DNA of 57,429 bases, taken from assembly GCA_020199835.1 (NCBI GenBank), contig JAIVJV010000016.1, positions 1 through 57,429 on the forward strand, read 5' to 3'. This document shows, piece by piece, positions 33,607 through 42,875 of this stretch. The stretch is from Acidobacteriota bacterium (GTDB lineage Bacteria; Acidobacteriota; Blastocatellia; Pyrinomonadales; Pyrinomonadaceae). The notes beneath the pieces were generated by a model. It was not told where the DNA came from. It worked only from the letters and a program-made list of their open reading frames with translations, and did no database searches. Position numbers and translations under genes: made by a program. Numbering within the stretch: the first letter of the stretch is position 1; every line of letters begins with the position of its first letter.

Positions 33607-34717
33607 TGTAGATCCGTTTTCGGTAAAGCAGCCACATCAGCAACAGCCATAACAGGATGAACGCGATCGCGTAGAACAGCGACGCGTTTATCGGTGTGGC
33701 CCAGGAAAGAAACAGGTTGCGGAAGATCCAACCCTGCGAGGAGATTTGCGTGCCGTCGCCGCGCGGAATACGGATCAGGCCCATCAACTTCACCATCAAT
33801 CCCGACCCGACAAACAGCGCGAGCGCGTTGACGCCGAAGACTTCAAACGGCCACGCCCAGCGACGATAGCCGTGAATGTCGATTATCCAGTAGCACAACG
33901 CGAGCAGTTGCAGCGCGAGGCCGGCCGTAAACAGCGCGTACGAACTGGTCCACAGCGCCTTGTTGATCGGAAAGAAAGAGTTCCACGCCCAGCCCAGCAC
34001 GACCGCCACGGCGCCCGCGACAAACATTCCGGTAACTTTGTCCCAACGGGTGCGTTCGCTGCGCAGCCAGTGACCAGTCAACACGCCAAACAGCGTAGTC
34101 GCGACTGCGGGAATGGTGCTGAGCAGACCTTCCGGATCGTAAACCCTTCCCTGCCGCCAGATGTGTGGTCCAAGGAGCACGCGGTCGATGTACGACGCGA
34201 GACTTCCCTCTTTACTTAGATCGCCCGCGGCGAATCCCGGTGCGGCGATGTGCGTCATCACGAGCCAGTAGAGGAGCAATAACACTACCGCAATCACAAA
34301 CTGCGTCCGCACCTTCGTTGTCAGGAAAATCAACGAAGCGATCAGGTAACAGATCGCGATGCGTTGCAGCACACCCGGAATGCGAACGGTGGCGAAGTCA
34401 AAACGCGGAAACAGGTTGAGAAACAATCCGAGACCAAAGATGATTGCCGCACGTTTAAACACCTTCAGGTAGAGCGAGCGCGGCACCGCACGTTCTTCAA
34501 CACGCCGCGCAAACGCGAGCGGAATTGCGACACCGACGATAAACAGAAAAAACGGAAACACGAGATCCGTGGGCGTCCAGCCGTGCCATTCGGCGTGTTG
34601 TAACGGCCAGTAGATGCTGGACCACGTGCCGGGATTGTTGACGAGCACCATGCCGGCGATCGTCAGACCACGAAAGACGTCGAGCGAAACGAGTCGGTTT
34701 GAAGCGGTGGGGGACAT
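33596..34717 (-). CDS. NagX-like membrane acyltransferase (DUF5009/HGSNAT family)
   Basis: 373 aa with about ten hydrophobic segments. Opening RLVSLDVFRGLTIAGMVLVNNPG and the TPTDLVFPFFLFIVGVAIPLAF motif are typical of the NagX/heparan-alpha-glucosaminide N-acetyltransferase-like family; YDPEGLLSTIPAVATTLFGVL also matches. Placed 10 nt from the GH20 hexosaminidase, it probably acts on, or moves, GlcNAc-type sugars at the inner membrane. The 3' end overlaps the convergent pseudogene by 11 nt. Confidence 0.9.
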   Translation of the reverse strand: MSPTASNRLVSLDVFRGLTIAGMVLVNNPGTWSSIYWPLQHAEWHGWTPTDLVFPFFLFIVGVAIPLAFARRVEERAVPRSLYLKVFKRAAIIFGLGLFLNLFPRFDFATVRIPGVLQRIAICYLIASLIFLTTKVRTQFVIAVVLLLLYWLVMTHIAAPGFAAGDLSKEGSLASYIDRVLLGPHIWRQGRVYDPEGLLSTIPAVATTLFGVLTGHWLRSERTRWDKVTGMFVAGAVAVVLGWAWNSFFPINKALWTSSYALFTAGLALQLLALCYWIIDIHGYRRWAWPFEVFGVNALALFVGSGLMVKLMGLIRIPRGDGTQISSQGWIFRNLFLSWATPINASLFYAIAFILLWLLLMWLLYRKRIYIKV

Positions 34718-34727
34718 GATCGAGTTT

Positions 34728-36812
34728 TTACGGTTGAATCCGTGGTCCTAACCCAAACGCCTCCGGGTTCGGCAGTGTCGAAGTAGTCTCGTAGTTTCGC
34801 AACACTTCACCGAGCGCACGACTCTTCTCCAACCACTCCGCAATCGCAACGTCATAACGCGCAAGCACGCTATCGAGCCAATATGGCCGATTCTCCGCCA
34901 GCCACTGCTCACGATAGCCTACGCGCAACACTGACAACTCTTCCGCCATTTCGCGCAACTGGTTGTAAATCGGACTTGCGTAGCGACGCAGTCGCCGCAC
35001 CCGGACGCGATCGCCGAGATTCAGATACGCCTCCCAATATTCACGACTGAGTTTTTCCACTGTCTGTGCTCGCCGTCCGAGATGATCGAAACGCTGTGCA
35101 GCGAGAATCAACGCGGGAATCATCGTCGCATTGCGGCGCGCGCGCTCGCGATTGCGCAACAGACTCTCAAGCGCGGTCTCAACCTGCAAACGCATCTGCC
35201 GATTCTTCTCCGCATTCGCGCGCGCTTCGTTCTGGAAAGGAGTCGTAAACGGATTTCTCCAGAAGTGATCGTTACTTGTACGAATGTCTAACACCGTGTT
35301 GACGCGGCCGAGCGCATGTATGGCATTCACAAACTCAGCGCCGTCAGCGCGAAAGAACGCCCAATCAAAAGCCTCATCAAATCTGCGTTGGTCCACAACT
35401 CCTGACTGCCAACTCGCAGCAGCGCCGAGGACGATCCCGTACCAACCCATTTCGAAAAGCGTCTCGCCATCGTCATCCCAGGTCGTGTTGATCATACCGA
35501 GCGCGCCGGCGGTTTGACCGTCGCGCACGAAGTTGATGATGTTTTTCGACGACGCGTCGACGTTGGGAAAGATCTGGTTCCAGCCCCACACGCCGGGACA
35601 AACAAACTGTTGTAGTCCGGCATTCTTGAACGGATCGATGCGCGACGCGTAATTGTCTCGCGGCGAGTAGTCCCAGTTCGCGACGAGCAGATCTTTCGGG
35701 ATGCTGCCGATCAACTCCGGATGGTTGAGCGCGATGTCGCCCCAAAAGATCAGTTTGCGATTGTAAGGCTTGAGCAACTCGCGCACGCGGTTGAGGTGTT
35801 CGAAATAAACCGCGCCGACGCCGCGGGCGCGCGCGGCTTCGCGGCTTTGTCCCTGGCCCAACTCAAACGTTTCGTCCGCGCCGATATGGAAGAACTGGCT
35901 GGGAAACAGATCGTTCAGCTCGCGATACCAGTCGGCGATCAGCTTGTACGTGCCTTCCTGTTGCGGCGAGAGCACGTCGCCGTACGGCGTTTCGGCGAGC
36001 GGATTGTACTTCTCGATTTTGAGCGCTTTGTGCAGATGGCCGAACGTCTGTTGCTCGGGCACGAGTTCGATGTGATACGACTTCGCGTACGCGACGAGTT
36101 CGCGAATCTCGGCCGGCGTCAGCGAACCGCCTTCTGGTCCAATCAACGGATGCGCGTTGCTGGAGAACGCGTGCTCCATGTAGAACGAATGCAGGTTGAG
36201 TTTGTAAGCCGCGAAGGTGCGTAGCTGACGTTTGATGTAAGCGACGGTCGGCACTGGACCACGGCTGATATCGTCCGACACGCCGCGCCAGCGCATAGCG
36301 GGCCAATCGACTACGTGCACACCCTGGATGAACGCGTCTCTCGCTTCACCACGCACGAGTTGTTTGAGAGTTTGCAAACCGTAGAAGACGCCCGCGGCTG
36401 ATGCCCCGGCAACGATCACGCCGTTTGGACTGGCGTGCAGCACGTAACCTTCTCCATTGAGATTCGCGGGCGCCTCAACCTTCTCTCGCTTTAGCGCAGA
36501 CTGAATCGCACTCAAACCAATCCGCCCAATTAAAATCGCTTTGCGATCTCGCCCACCTCTAACCTTTAAATTAATCCCCACCTCCTTTACGTCGCTTATA
36601 AAATCCTCCGCCGCAAAGCGATCCTCTTGCGATCGTGAATCAGCAAGTTCAACGTGCGCGCCGCGCAGCGAAAACACCTGGCCCGTCGCCGTCAGTTGCC
36701 GCGGTTGGGGAAGGACTTGAATGTTTATGGTCCTACTTTGCGCGTGCGCAACAGTAGTAGTACCGAGTACGATCAGCCCAAAAACGAGAGTTCGTGTTAG
36801 AGTAGTCCGCAA
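34728..36812 (-). CDS. GH20 beta-N-acetylhexosaminidase, exported
   Basis: 694 aa with signal peptide (LVFGLIVLGTTTVAHAQ). A GH20b-type N-terminal domain (about 30-165) is followed by the catalytic barrel beginning RWRGVSDDISRGPVPT. The acid pair is Asp313-Glu314 in HIGADETFELG. The C-terminal ~150 residues are helical. It removes terminal GlcNAc from chitin or peptidoglycan fragments outside the cytoplasm. Divergent from the SIS/GntR pair. Confidence 0.94.
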   Translation of the reverse strand: MRTTLTRTLVFGLIVLGTTTVAHAQSRTINIQVLPQPRQLTATGQVFSLRGAHVELADSRSQEDRFAAEDFISDVKEVGINLKVRGGRDRKAILIGRIGLSAIQSALKREKVEAPANLNGEGYVLHASPNGVIVAGASAAGVFYGLQTLKQLVRGEARDAFIQGVHVVDWPAMRWRGVSDDISRGPVPTVAYIKRQLRTFAAYKLNLHSFYMEHAFSSNAHPLIGPEGGSLTPAEIRELVAYAKSYHIELVPEQQTFGHLHKALKIEKYNPLAETPYGDVLSPQQEGTYKLIADWYRELNDLFPSQFFHIGADETFELGQGQSREAARARGVGAVYFEHLNRVRELLKPYNRKLIFWGDIALNHPELIGSIPKDLLVANWDYSPRDNYASRIDPFKNAGLQQFVCPGVWGWNQIFPNVDASSKNIINFVRDGQTAGALGMINTTWDDDGETLFEMGWYGIVLGAAASWQSGVVDQRRFDEAFDWAFFRADGAEFVNAIHALGRVNTVLDIRTSNDHFWRNPFTTPFQNEARANAEKNRQMRLQVETALESLLRNRERARRNATMIPALILAAQRFDHLGRRAQTVEKLSREYWEAYLNLGDRVRVRRLRRYASPIYNQLREMAEELSVLRVGYREQWLAENRPYWLDSVLARYDVAIAEWLEKSRALGEVLRNYETTSTLPNPEAFGLGPRIQP

Positions 36813-36882
36813 GCTCTGTGTCCTCGTAGTTTTTGTTTTCGGAGGACTTTAACACAGAGGGCCGACCAACACGCCAAAACCA

Positions 36883-37917
36883 ATGTCCTTAATGCTCGCA
36901 GAGATCGCGGAGCAGCCCGCGGCGCTCGAACGCACTATTACAAACGAGCGTGGCAAGATCGCAAAACTCGGCACACTGCTCAAAGCTCGTGACATCAAAC
37001 TAATCGTCCTCGTCGCTCGCGGCAGTTCTGACAACGCCGCGTTGTTTGGCCGCTACCTGCTCGAGATCACAACGGGTATTCCCGTTTCCCTGTCGGCTCC
37101 GTCGGTGCACACGATCTATGGCGCGCGTCTGAAGTTGGACCATGCGCTCGTTGTGGGCGTGTCGCAATCGGGCGAAGGCGAGGACATCAATCGCGTGCTC
37201 GACAACGCGCGGCAGGGTGGCGCTTACACAGTCGGCATCACAAACGAGCCAAACTCGTCGATGACCAAACTCGTCGATGAGACCCTGCTCACGCACGGCG
37301 GCACAGAGCGCTCGGTCGCTGCGACAAAGACGTTCACCGGGCAGATGCTCCTCTTTTATATGCTCGCCGCTGAGTTGGCAGACAAGGCGCCGCCATTTTC
37401 GTATGAACCGATTCCGCAGTTTGTGGCGGGTGCGCTGGAGCAGAAGTCCGCGATTATGGAACTCGTGCAGCGCTACGTGTTCATGGAGAACTGCGTCGTC
37501 GTTGGTCGCGGCTTAGCTTACGCAAACGCGTATGAGATGGCGTTAAAGTTGATGGAGACGTGTTACGTCGTCGCGGAGCGTTTTTCGTCGGCGGACTTTC
37601 TGCATGGACCACTGGCGATGGTCGAACGGCATTTTCCTGTCATTCTTTTTGCGCCGCCGGGTGTGATGTTGCCTGGAGTGAAGAACCTGATTGAACGTCT
37701 GCGCGAGTTGCATGCAGACACGCTGGCGATCACGAGCGATCTGGACGCCGCGCGTATGTGCACCAGATCGATCGTGATGTCGCGTGAGATCGATGAGTTT
37801 GTCGCCCCGATTCCTTACATCGTGCCGGGCCAGCTCTTCGCGGCGTTGTTGGCGGATGCGAAAGGTCTTAACCCCGACGCGCCGCGTTCGTTATCGAAAG
37901 TCACCCGAACACTTTGA
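36883..37917 (+). CDS. SIS-domain glucosamine-6-phosphate deaminase/isomerase (NagB-II-like)
   Basis: 344 aa with two SIS domains: LIVLVARGSSDNAALFGRYLLE, VGVSQSGEGEDI and GGTERSVAATKTFTGQ in the first; VVVGRGLAYANAYEMALKLMETCYVVAE and FLHGPLAMVE in the second. It corresponds to the isomerase half of GlmS without the glutaminase part, as in NagB-II. Next to GH20 and a NagX-like gene it likely turns GlcN-6-P into Fru-6-P. Divergent promoter region with the GH20 gene is 70 nt. Confidence 0.9.
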   Translation: MSLMLAEIAEQPAALERTITNERGKIAKLGTLLKARDIKLIVLVARGSSDNAALFGRYLLEITTGIPVSLSAPSVHTIYGARLKLDHALVVGVSQSGEGEDINRVLDNARQGGAYTVGITNEPNSSMTKLVDETLLTHGGTERSVAATKTFTGQMLLFYMLAAELADKAPPFSYEPIPQFVAGALEQKSAIMELVQRYVFMENCVVVGRGLAYANAYEMALKLMETCYVVAERFSSADFLHGPLAMVERHFPVILFAPPGVMLPGVKNLIERLRELHADTLAITSDLDAARMCTRSIVMSREIDEFVAPIPYIVPGQLFAALLADAKGLNPDAPRSLSKVTRTL

Positions 37918-37919
37918 CG

Positions 37920-38174
37920 ATGAAGATCGAACTTAAAGATCGAACGACTCCCGTTTATCTACAGGTACGCGAACAGATCGAAACGCACATTCGCGACAAG
38001 ACGGTCACGTCCGGCGAGTCGCTTCCCTCACCCTCGGCGCTCGCGCGACAACTCTCGGTAGATACAGGCGAGATCCAGCGTGCGTATTACGAGCTGGAGC
38101 GGTTAGGTCTTGTCACTAAACACACTGGCAAAGATTTCCTCGGCAAACCCAAAGTCGATTACCGCGTGACTTAG
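37920..38174 (+). CDS. Minimal GntR-family DNA-binding protein
   Basis: 84 aa (ATG at 37920; a TTG at 37914 would add two residues and overlap the previous stop). It is just a GntR winged helix (PVYLQVREQIETHIRD, SLPSPSALARQLSVDTGEIQRAYYELERLGLV) without effector domain; longest relatives are YtrA-like. As last gene of the SIS unit it may regulate the amino-sugar locus; the effector would have to act through another protein or dimer state. Confidence 0.85.
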   Translation: MKIELKDRTTPVYLQVREQIETHIRDKTVTSGESLPSPSALARQLSVDTGEIQRAYYELERLGLVTKHTGKDFLGKPKVDYRVT

Positions 38175-38268
38175 TGCGTTCCCAACTGCGCCGCCTCAAT
38201 TACCCGATGTATAACATGACGGCACTAGACCTCCCGTAAAGGAAATTGAAAGGGGATATCAGACGACT

Positions 38269-38670
38269 ATGGCGAAGATAACAGGGATCGGCGGCGTATT
38301 CTTTAAAGCAAAAACCGACAATAAAGCTCTACGCGAATGGTACAGAAAGCATCTCGGTCTTGAGGTTGAAGAGTGGGGAGGAGGCATCCTCAGGTGGACC
38401 GAGGATAATGCAGAAGATAAGGGTCTTACGGTATGGCACGTCGCTGAGCCGACCACAAAGTGGTTCAGTCCGAGTGAATCGTCCTTCATGATCAACTATC
38501 GGATCGACAACATGGATGAGATGATCGCGCAACTAAACACCGGAGGAGTTTCGATCCATCAAGGACCAGAGTATGCCGAGAACGGCGCATTTCTTTGGAT
38601 CATCGATCCTGATGGAAATAAGGTCGAGCTTTGGGAGCCAAAAAACTGGGACGACAAAAATAAGAAATGA
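38269..38670 (+). CDS. VOC-family (glyoxalase/bleomycin-resistance fold) protein
   Basis: 133 aa with the paired beta-alpha-beta-beta-beta VOC modules: GIGGVFFKAKTDNKALREWYRKHLG, INYRIDNMDEMIAQLN and IIDPDGNKVELWEP. The GNKVELWE Glu is the usual metal ligand. The substrate is unknown. The stop overlaps the following gene by 4 nt. Confidence 0.9.
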   Translation: MAKITGIGGVFFKAKTDNKALREWYRKHLGLEVEEWGGGILRWTEDNAEDKGLTVWHVAEPTTKWFSPSESSFMINYRIDNMDEMIAQLNTGGVSIHQGPEYAENGAFLWIIDPDGNKVELWEPKNWDDKNKK

Positions 38671-39185
38671 AAGGAGCGCCTGACATCAGAAAGGTCGCCA
38701 TTCAAATGTTTTCGGCGCTGCTAACATTTCTTATCGGCGTGTCTACATCGTCAGTCTGGTTTCTTACCGACTCTCAGCCTGCCAGACCGTTCAGATTCTT
38801 GTCAGGGCCACCATGTCGTGAAGGGTTGGTGTCAGTGGAGTCCCACCCTGTAGGGCCATTACGCGTAACCGTTTCAGATACTGCTTGTGTGAATCGTCAG
38901 TCAGCAAGTGTGCAGTTCCTCGTGGAGAATCTGAGTAGTAAACTGATCACCAAGTACGAAATTCACGGTGTACGAACATACGACGAACTAATCTATGGCT
39001 CGGGCGTTACAACCGAGTTCGTTGAGCCGTTCCGGCCTCGTCAAACCCAAATCGGTTTTCTGGGAGGCGGTGTGGTAAAGCAATCAGGTGGTAAACCAGT
39101 TAGTGAGTTGAAGAATTTCCAACTGGTTGTTTGGTCTGTTAACTTTGCGGATGGCACCAACTGGATGCGCAGTTCACCCAATTAG
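38667..39185 (+). CDS. Hypothetical protein with N-terminal membrane anchor
   Basis: 172 aa with a hydrophobic segment at about 12-32 (MFSALLTFLIGVSTSSVWFL), likely a signal anchor, and a beta-rich extracytoplasmic part (SVQFLVENLSSKLITKYEI, TQIGFLGGGVV) resembling an Ig/DUF-like fold. I do not recognise a family. ATGA overlap with the VOC gene suggests cotranscription. Confidence 0.7.
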   Translation: MKGAPDIRKVAIQMFSALLTFLIGVSTSSVWFLTDSQPARPFRFLSGPPCREGLVSVESHPVGPLRVTVSDTACVNRQSASVQFLVENLSSKLITKYEIHGVRTYDELIYGSGVTTEFVEPFRPRQTQIGFLGGGVVKQSGGKPVSELKNFQLVVWSVNFADGTNWMRSSPN

Positions 39186-39260
39186 TTTTTCTGAGCAGCA
39201 CTCTTTCAGGAATTGCCCGGTTCCGACCGTTTGTCGCTAGTTGCTACTTGATGATTCTGC

Positions 39261-41501
39261 ATGGCCAGAAGGACGCATCCGCTAACGCTTCTCTTGCTCC
39301 TCAGCGCAGCCGTCGCCACTGTTTACGCTCAGTCTGCGCCTCCAGCCGATCCCAAAATCGTCTTCAAGGTCTCGCTCGCCAGTAATCAGCGCGAGTTCCG
39401 CATCGGTGAGACCATTCCCTTGCAACTCAGCTTTAGCAGCACGGTCAAGGACCGTTATCGAATTAACATGGCCCAATACGACCGCAGCGGCCGCATGAAT
39501 TTTGAGCGCTTCGTCGTCTCGCCCGCTGAGGGTGCTGTCGATCCACTGCCTGGCCATACGGGAGGCATGGGCGGTCTCACCACCTTCCAGTTTCTGAGCG
39601 AGCAGCCATGGACAATCAAACTAAACCTCAATGAGTGGGTGCGGTTCACTCACCCGGGTGAGTACCGTCTCAGCATTCTCAGCGATAGAGCTTCCGTACG
39701 TGATCCTTCAAATGCATTCGGAGTTTCCCCGGTCCCAGCGCGTTCAAACGAGATCACACTGAAGATCGTAGCGGCGGATCCCCTCTGGCAGAACCGGGTC
39801 TTTCGTGACGCAGTGTCGAATCTGGATAAGCCGGCTCCACGTAAACCGGAAGAGATGGAGCAGTACGCAAAAGCGCGCCGGCAGGCCATGGAGACGCTTC
39901 GCTTTCTCGGAACTGCCGATGCCGCTCGAGAGATGGCGAAGCGCATGCGTGGCGACGATTCCGGTGAACTCGACTACATTTGCTCGCTTGGACTTATATC
40001 AACGCCAGAACGCGAGGCCGCTCGCAGCGCGTTGGAAGAGGCGTTGGCTAATCCCGACCAGCCGATTAACGGCAACTTCCTGTATACGCTCCGCATGGTT
40101 AACTCTGATCCTGCGGCTGCGAACGTGAATTGGCGCGAAGGTCAACAACGCGCAGTCGAACAACTCATCGCAGCATTGAGCACCAAGCGCGGGAAGGCGT
40201 TATCAATCAGCCTGAGCACTGCCGTGAATGAGAGTTGGAATTCGGAAGCGCTGCCGAAGGAAACCACGAAAAAGATGGTCAGCCAATTGGTCTCGGTGTT
40301 TGATCAGTTGCCGTTGAACGAACAAAACTCGTTACTTACCTATCGCTGGGACAAGATCGGAGACGCCGCCATGCTCCCAATCTTGAAGCGTTACGCCCAG
40401 CGGTACCAGGATTTTCCCCAAATGACGGAGTCGAACGCCTCCAACTCACGGCAACTGAGCGCCGTTGCATTGAGACGCTGGTATGAATTGGATCCGGCGG
40501 GAGCGCGACCTGCCATTATTAATGAAATCTCGCGACCGCGGCCGCGGTTTGACGCACGGGTGCTAGGCATCTTGCCAGACGAAACACTGCCTGAGGTCGA
40601 CTTCATCCTGGCTGAACATTTCGCCGCGAGCGAGGATCTGGATGGGTCGGCACATCTTGCTGCGCTCATCGCTCGTTACGCGACCGCTGCGATTCTTCCG
40701 CAGGTTGTCGAAAAGCTCGATGCGAAGATCGGCAAGTGGGCGTGCGCGATCCAGAATCCAACGCTCGCATACCTTTTGCGGGTTAACCCGGCAATTGCCC
40801 GCCCGCGAATCGAGCGAGCACTCGCGGCTCGAGGCCATGAGTTCACAGCATGTAATCATGGGTTGCTTCAGTCGGTCGCTGAGATTCATTACGATCCGGT
40901 ACTGGAAGAGATCGGCATTCACAGTCTCGATGATCCTGATCCCCAAGTCGCTATGACTGCTGCCACGATGCTCGGAAACTTTGGTTCTCCTGCTGCGGAA
41001 TCAGCTTTGTGGCGACGCTATACAAGTTGGAACGCAAAGTGGGTAGGGCGCGAGCCGCAACCGGAGTTGATGTTGGCCAGTCCTGGGGATGAGAAAGTCT
41101 ATGAGCTTGGTTTGGGTCATAACCTGACGCAAGCCCTGGCGACAGGCAAGTCGTGGTTAGCAGACAAAACCAAACTGCAACGGCTTGCACAAATGACGAA
41201 GGTCAAACGTATCCAACAACAACTCGACTCGTATCTTAAGAACTGGGAGCAGGAGGCAATAACCATTTTTGTTGACAATCATGGATCGTCACCAACCGGG
41301 TTCTATGCGCAATTGGCCCAATACGAGTTTCGTTCAATGAATACTCTGAAACAGAAAATCACTCAGTTTCCTTCCGGGACGAAGTTTTTTCTCTCTCTTG
41401 CACCGCGGGAATCTGCGGCCGAAGATCAATCACTGATTGAACTGCGTGCTTTGCTTACCGCACAGGGAATGTTAGTCGCAGAACAGAAGAGCGCGCCTTA
41501 A
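39261..41501 (+). CDS. Exported HEAT-repeat-like protein, function unknown
   Basis: 746 aa. A signal peptide (LTLLLLLSAAVATVYAQS) precedes a beta-sandwich-like domain at about 30-175 (IGETIPLQLSFSS, PGEYRLSILSDR). The long helical remainder, about 180-690, has HEAT-like repeats (AREMAKRM, DPQVAMTAATMLGNFG, AALWRRY-like pairs). No enzyme motif is visible. This two-part type is seen in Acidobacteria and Planctomycetes; probably periplasmic or surface binding. Confidence 0.75.
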   Translation: MARRTHPLTLLLLLSAAVATVYAQSAPPADPKIVFKVSLASNQREFRIGETIPLQLSFSSTVKDRYRINMAQYDRSGRMNFERFVVSPAEGAVDPLPGHTGGMGGLTTFQFLSEQPWTIKLNLNEWVRFTHPGEYRLSILSDRASVRDPSNAFGVSPVPARSNEITLKIVAADPLWQNRVFRDAVSNLDKPAPRKPEEMEQYAKARRQAMETLRFLGTADAAREMAKRMRGDDSGELDYICSLGLISTPEREAARSALEEALANPDQPINGNFLYTLRMVNSDPAAANVNWREGQQRAVEQLIAALSTKRGKALSISLSTAVNESWNSEALPKETTKKMVSQLVSVFDQLPLNEQNSLLTYRWDKIGDAAMLPILKRYAQRYQDFPQMTESNASNSRQLSAVALRRWYELDPAGARPAIINEISRPRPRFDARVLGILPDETLPEVDFILAEHFAASEDLDGSAHLAALIARYATAAILPQVVEKLDAKIGKWACAIQNPTLAYLLRVNPAIARPRIERALAARGHEFTACNHGLLQSVAEIHYDPVLEEIGIHSLDDPDPQVAMTAATMLGNFGSPAAESALWRRYTSWNAKWVGREPQPELMLASPGDEKVYELGLGHNLTQALATGKSWLADKTKLQRLAQMTKVKRIQQQLDSYLKNWEQEAITIFVDNHGSSPTGFYAQLAQYEFRSMNTLKQKITQFPSGTKFFLSLAPRESAAEDQSLIELRALLTAQGMLVAEQKSAP

Positions 41502-41557
41502 ACCCCACCCACAGTTTTTACGTGAACTCGCAATCTCCTTACCGCCCGTTCGCCTTG

Positions 41558-42037
41558 TTATTTCGGAAAAGAGGTTCGCTCCAAACCTAGTACATTTTCA
41601 ACGGTCGTTCCGTGAATCATGGTTAACTTACGCTTACCCGTTGACCGGCACAGGACGGCACTCTCGCGGCGTTCACTGTCGCGGAATAACGCCAACGTCC
41701 TACGGCCTGCAGCTCTTCCCTTTGTGCTCGGCAGCTTTGCGTCTTCGATCACGTTGAAAGCATCTTTGGTGCAATTCTGCAGGAGTTCCTTGATCCCGTT
41801 TCCCGACCAATAACCATAGTCGTAGATCGTCAGACTACTTCCGTCAGGGGCAGTCACACCTGTCCTCGCGGAAAACCCGTCCGGCCCGTGTCGCCATTCG
41901 GTGTAGTTACCAGTTTCGATGAACTCCGGCTTTGTGGTCTGCGGCTGCTTGTCCTTATCGGTCTGCGGCTGCTGGTCTTGTGCCGTCAGGCCGGATACGA
42001 GAGCGAGTAGGAGCGCGATGATGTAGATCGTCTTCAT
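41558..42037 (-). CDS. Hypothetical exported protein
   Basis: 159 aa with a clear signal peptide (IYIIALLLALVSGLTAQ), a Gln/Lys/Pro/Thr-rich linker (QQPQTDKDKQPQT), and a compact domain with two Cys (QNCTKDAF, SAVLCRS). No recognised family. Convergent with the HEAT-like gene, 56 nt apart, without an obvious terminator between. Confidence 0.65.
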   Translation of the reverse strand: MKTIYIIALLLALVSGLTAQDQQPQTDKDKQPQTTKPEFIETGNYTEWRHGPDGFSARTGVTAPDGSSLTIYDYGYWSGNGIKELLQNCTKDAFNVIEDAKLPSTKGRAAGRRTLALFRDSERRESAVLCRSTGKRKLTMIHGTTVENVLGLERTSFPK

Positions 42038-42123
42038 GTTGAAGTTCTCCTAACTAGCGGAAGGGACTCTGTGTGTCACGACGTTTGATGCTTTCGCACA
42101 CTTTGACGTCTTTAAACTGCTCC

Positions 42124-42510
42124 CTAGATAAACAACTCAACAGGAACACGAAAAAACTCAGCAAGGGACTTAGCGTGCGCCCTGCTGATGTTACGCTTAC
42201 CGTTAACCACTTCGGAGGCTATGCCATCAGAGCCGAAGATGCCCAACAGATCGCGTTGCTTAAGTCCACGTGAGCGCATTAACTCTCGTAGGGCCTCATG
42301 TGGAGGCGCGTCGGGAATTGGATAATTCTTCGCTTCAAAATTCTCAACAAGAGTTGTCATCAAGTCGAGAAGTTTATCCTCTTCGGGCGAGCGCTCTTCC
42401 TTATCAATTAATTTTTCGATTTCAGCCAAAAAATGTTCGTTCTCAGCCTCAGTCTCGATGACGGCCGGCAGAGTTCGAGCCAGCAACTTTCCATACTTTC
42501 GACGATCAAT
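42124..42510 (-). CDS. higA: HigA-type antitoxin
   Basis: About 128 aa. The C-terminal HTH (LRELMRSRGLKQRDLLGIFGSD, then ASEVVNGKRNISRAHAKSLAEFF) and the N-terminal RKYGKLLARTLPAVIETEAENE segment match HigA antitoxins of higBA systems. The start is uncertain: the frame is open to an ATG at 42598-42600, deep inside higB. The conserved YGKLL argues for initiation near 42510, where only ATT is present (overlapping the higB stop); TTG at 42484-42486 is the next ordinary choice. It neutralises HigB and probably autorepresses. Confidence 0.85.
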   Translation of the reverse strand: MDRRKYGKLLARTLPAVIETEAENEHFLAEIEKLIDKEERSPEEDKLLDLMTTLVENFEAKNYPIPDAPPHEALRELMRSRGLKQRDLLGIFGSDGIASEVVNGKRNISRAHAKSLAEFFRVPVELFI

Positions 42511-42814
42511 CGCCTTTTTTGCCGCAACCCTCTTTCCACTTCTCCTTGTCGTATTCCTTATGGGAGAGAACGTGTTTGATGTAGATCGTTTGCTTGGCAT
42601 ATTCGATTTTAACTATCAGTCGGTAATAATTGCCTTTGATGTCGAAAACAGTGCAATTGCCTACCAAATCAGCAAAGGCGAAGTCTCGCTTCATTTCCGC
42701 CGGGTTCCGCCAAATAACCCGTTTGCTAACACTGTGCCAAAACCTCAGTGAGGTTTCGGCGTCGGGGTTCTTTTGCCAAAACTCGCGTAAGCGTCTCTTG
42801 CTGATGATGCGCAA
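42506..42814 (-). CDS. higB: HigB-type mRNA interferase toxin
   Basis: 102 aa with RelE-fold HigB features: MRIISKRRLREFWQKNPDAE, SLRFWHSVSKR, VFDIKGNYYRLIVKIEY, IYIKHVLSHKEYDKEKW. Ribosome-dependent mRNA cleavage by family. The start is TTG (42812-42814), aligned with the usual MHII start of relatives. The toxin comes before the antitoxin, as in higBA. Confidence 0.92.
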   Translation of the reverse strand: MRIISKRRLREFWQKNPDAETSLRFWHSVSKRVIWRNPAEMKRDFAFADLVGNCTVFDIKGNYYRLIVKIEYAKQTIYIKHVLSHKEYDKEKWKEGCGKKGD

Positions 42815-42849
42815 TTACGTTAACTCTCAAATCCGTCAACGGGCATGCG

Positions 42850-42874
42850 GCATCCTCTCATTTTGAGAGGATGC
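42850..42874. repeat. Perfect hairpin at IS remnant edge
   Basis: GCATCCTCTC (42850-42859), 5-nt loop, GAGAGGATGC (42865-42874). It marks the point where recognisable IS-derived sequence ends and the higBA upstream region begins. No T-run follows on either strand. Confidence 0.6.
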
Positions 42875-42875
42875 T

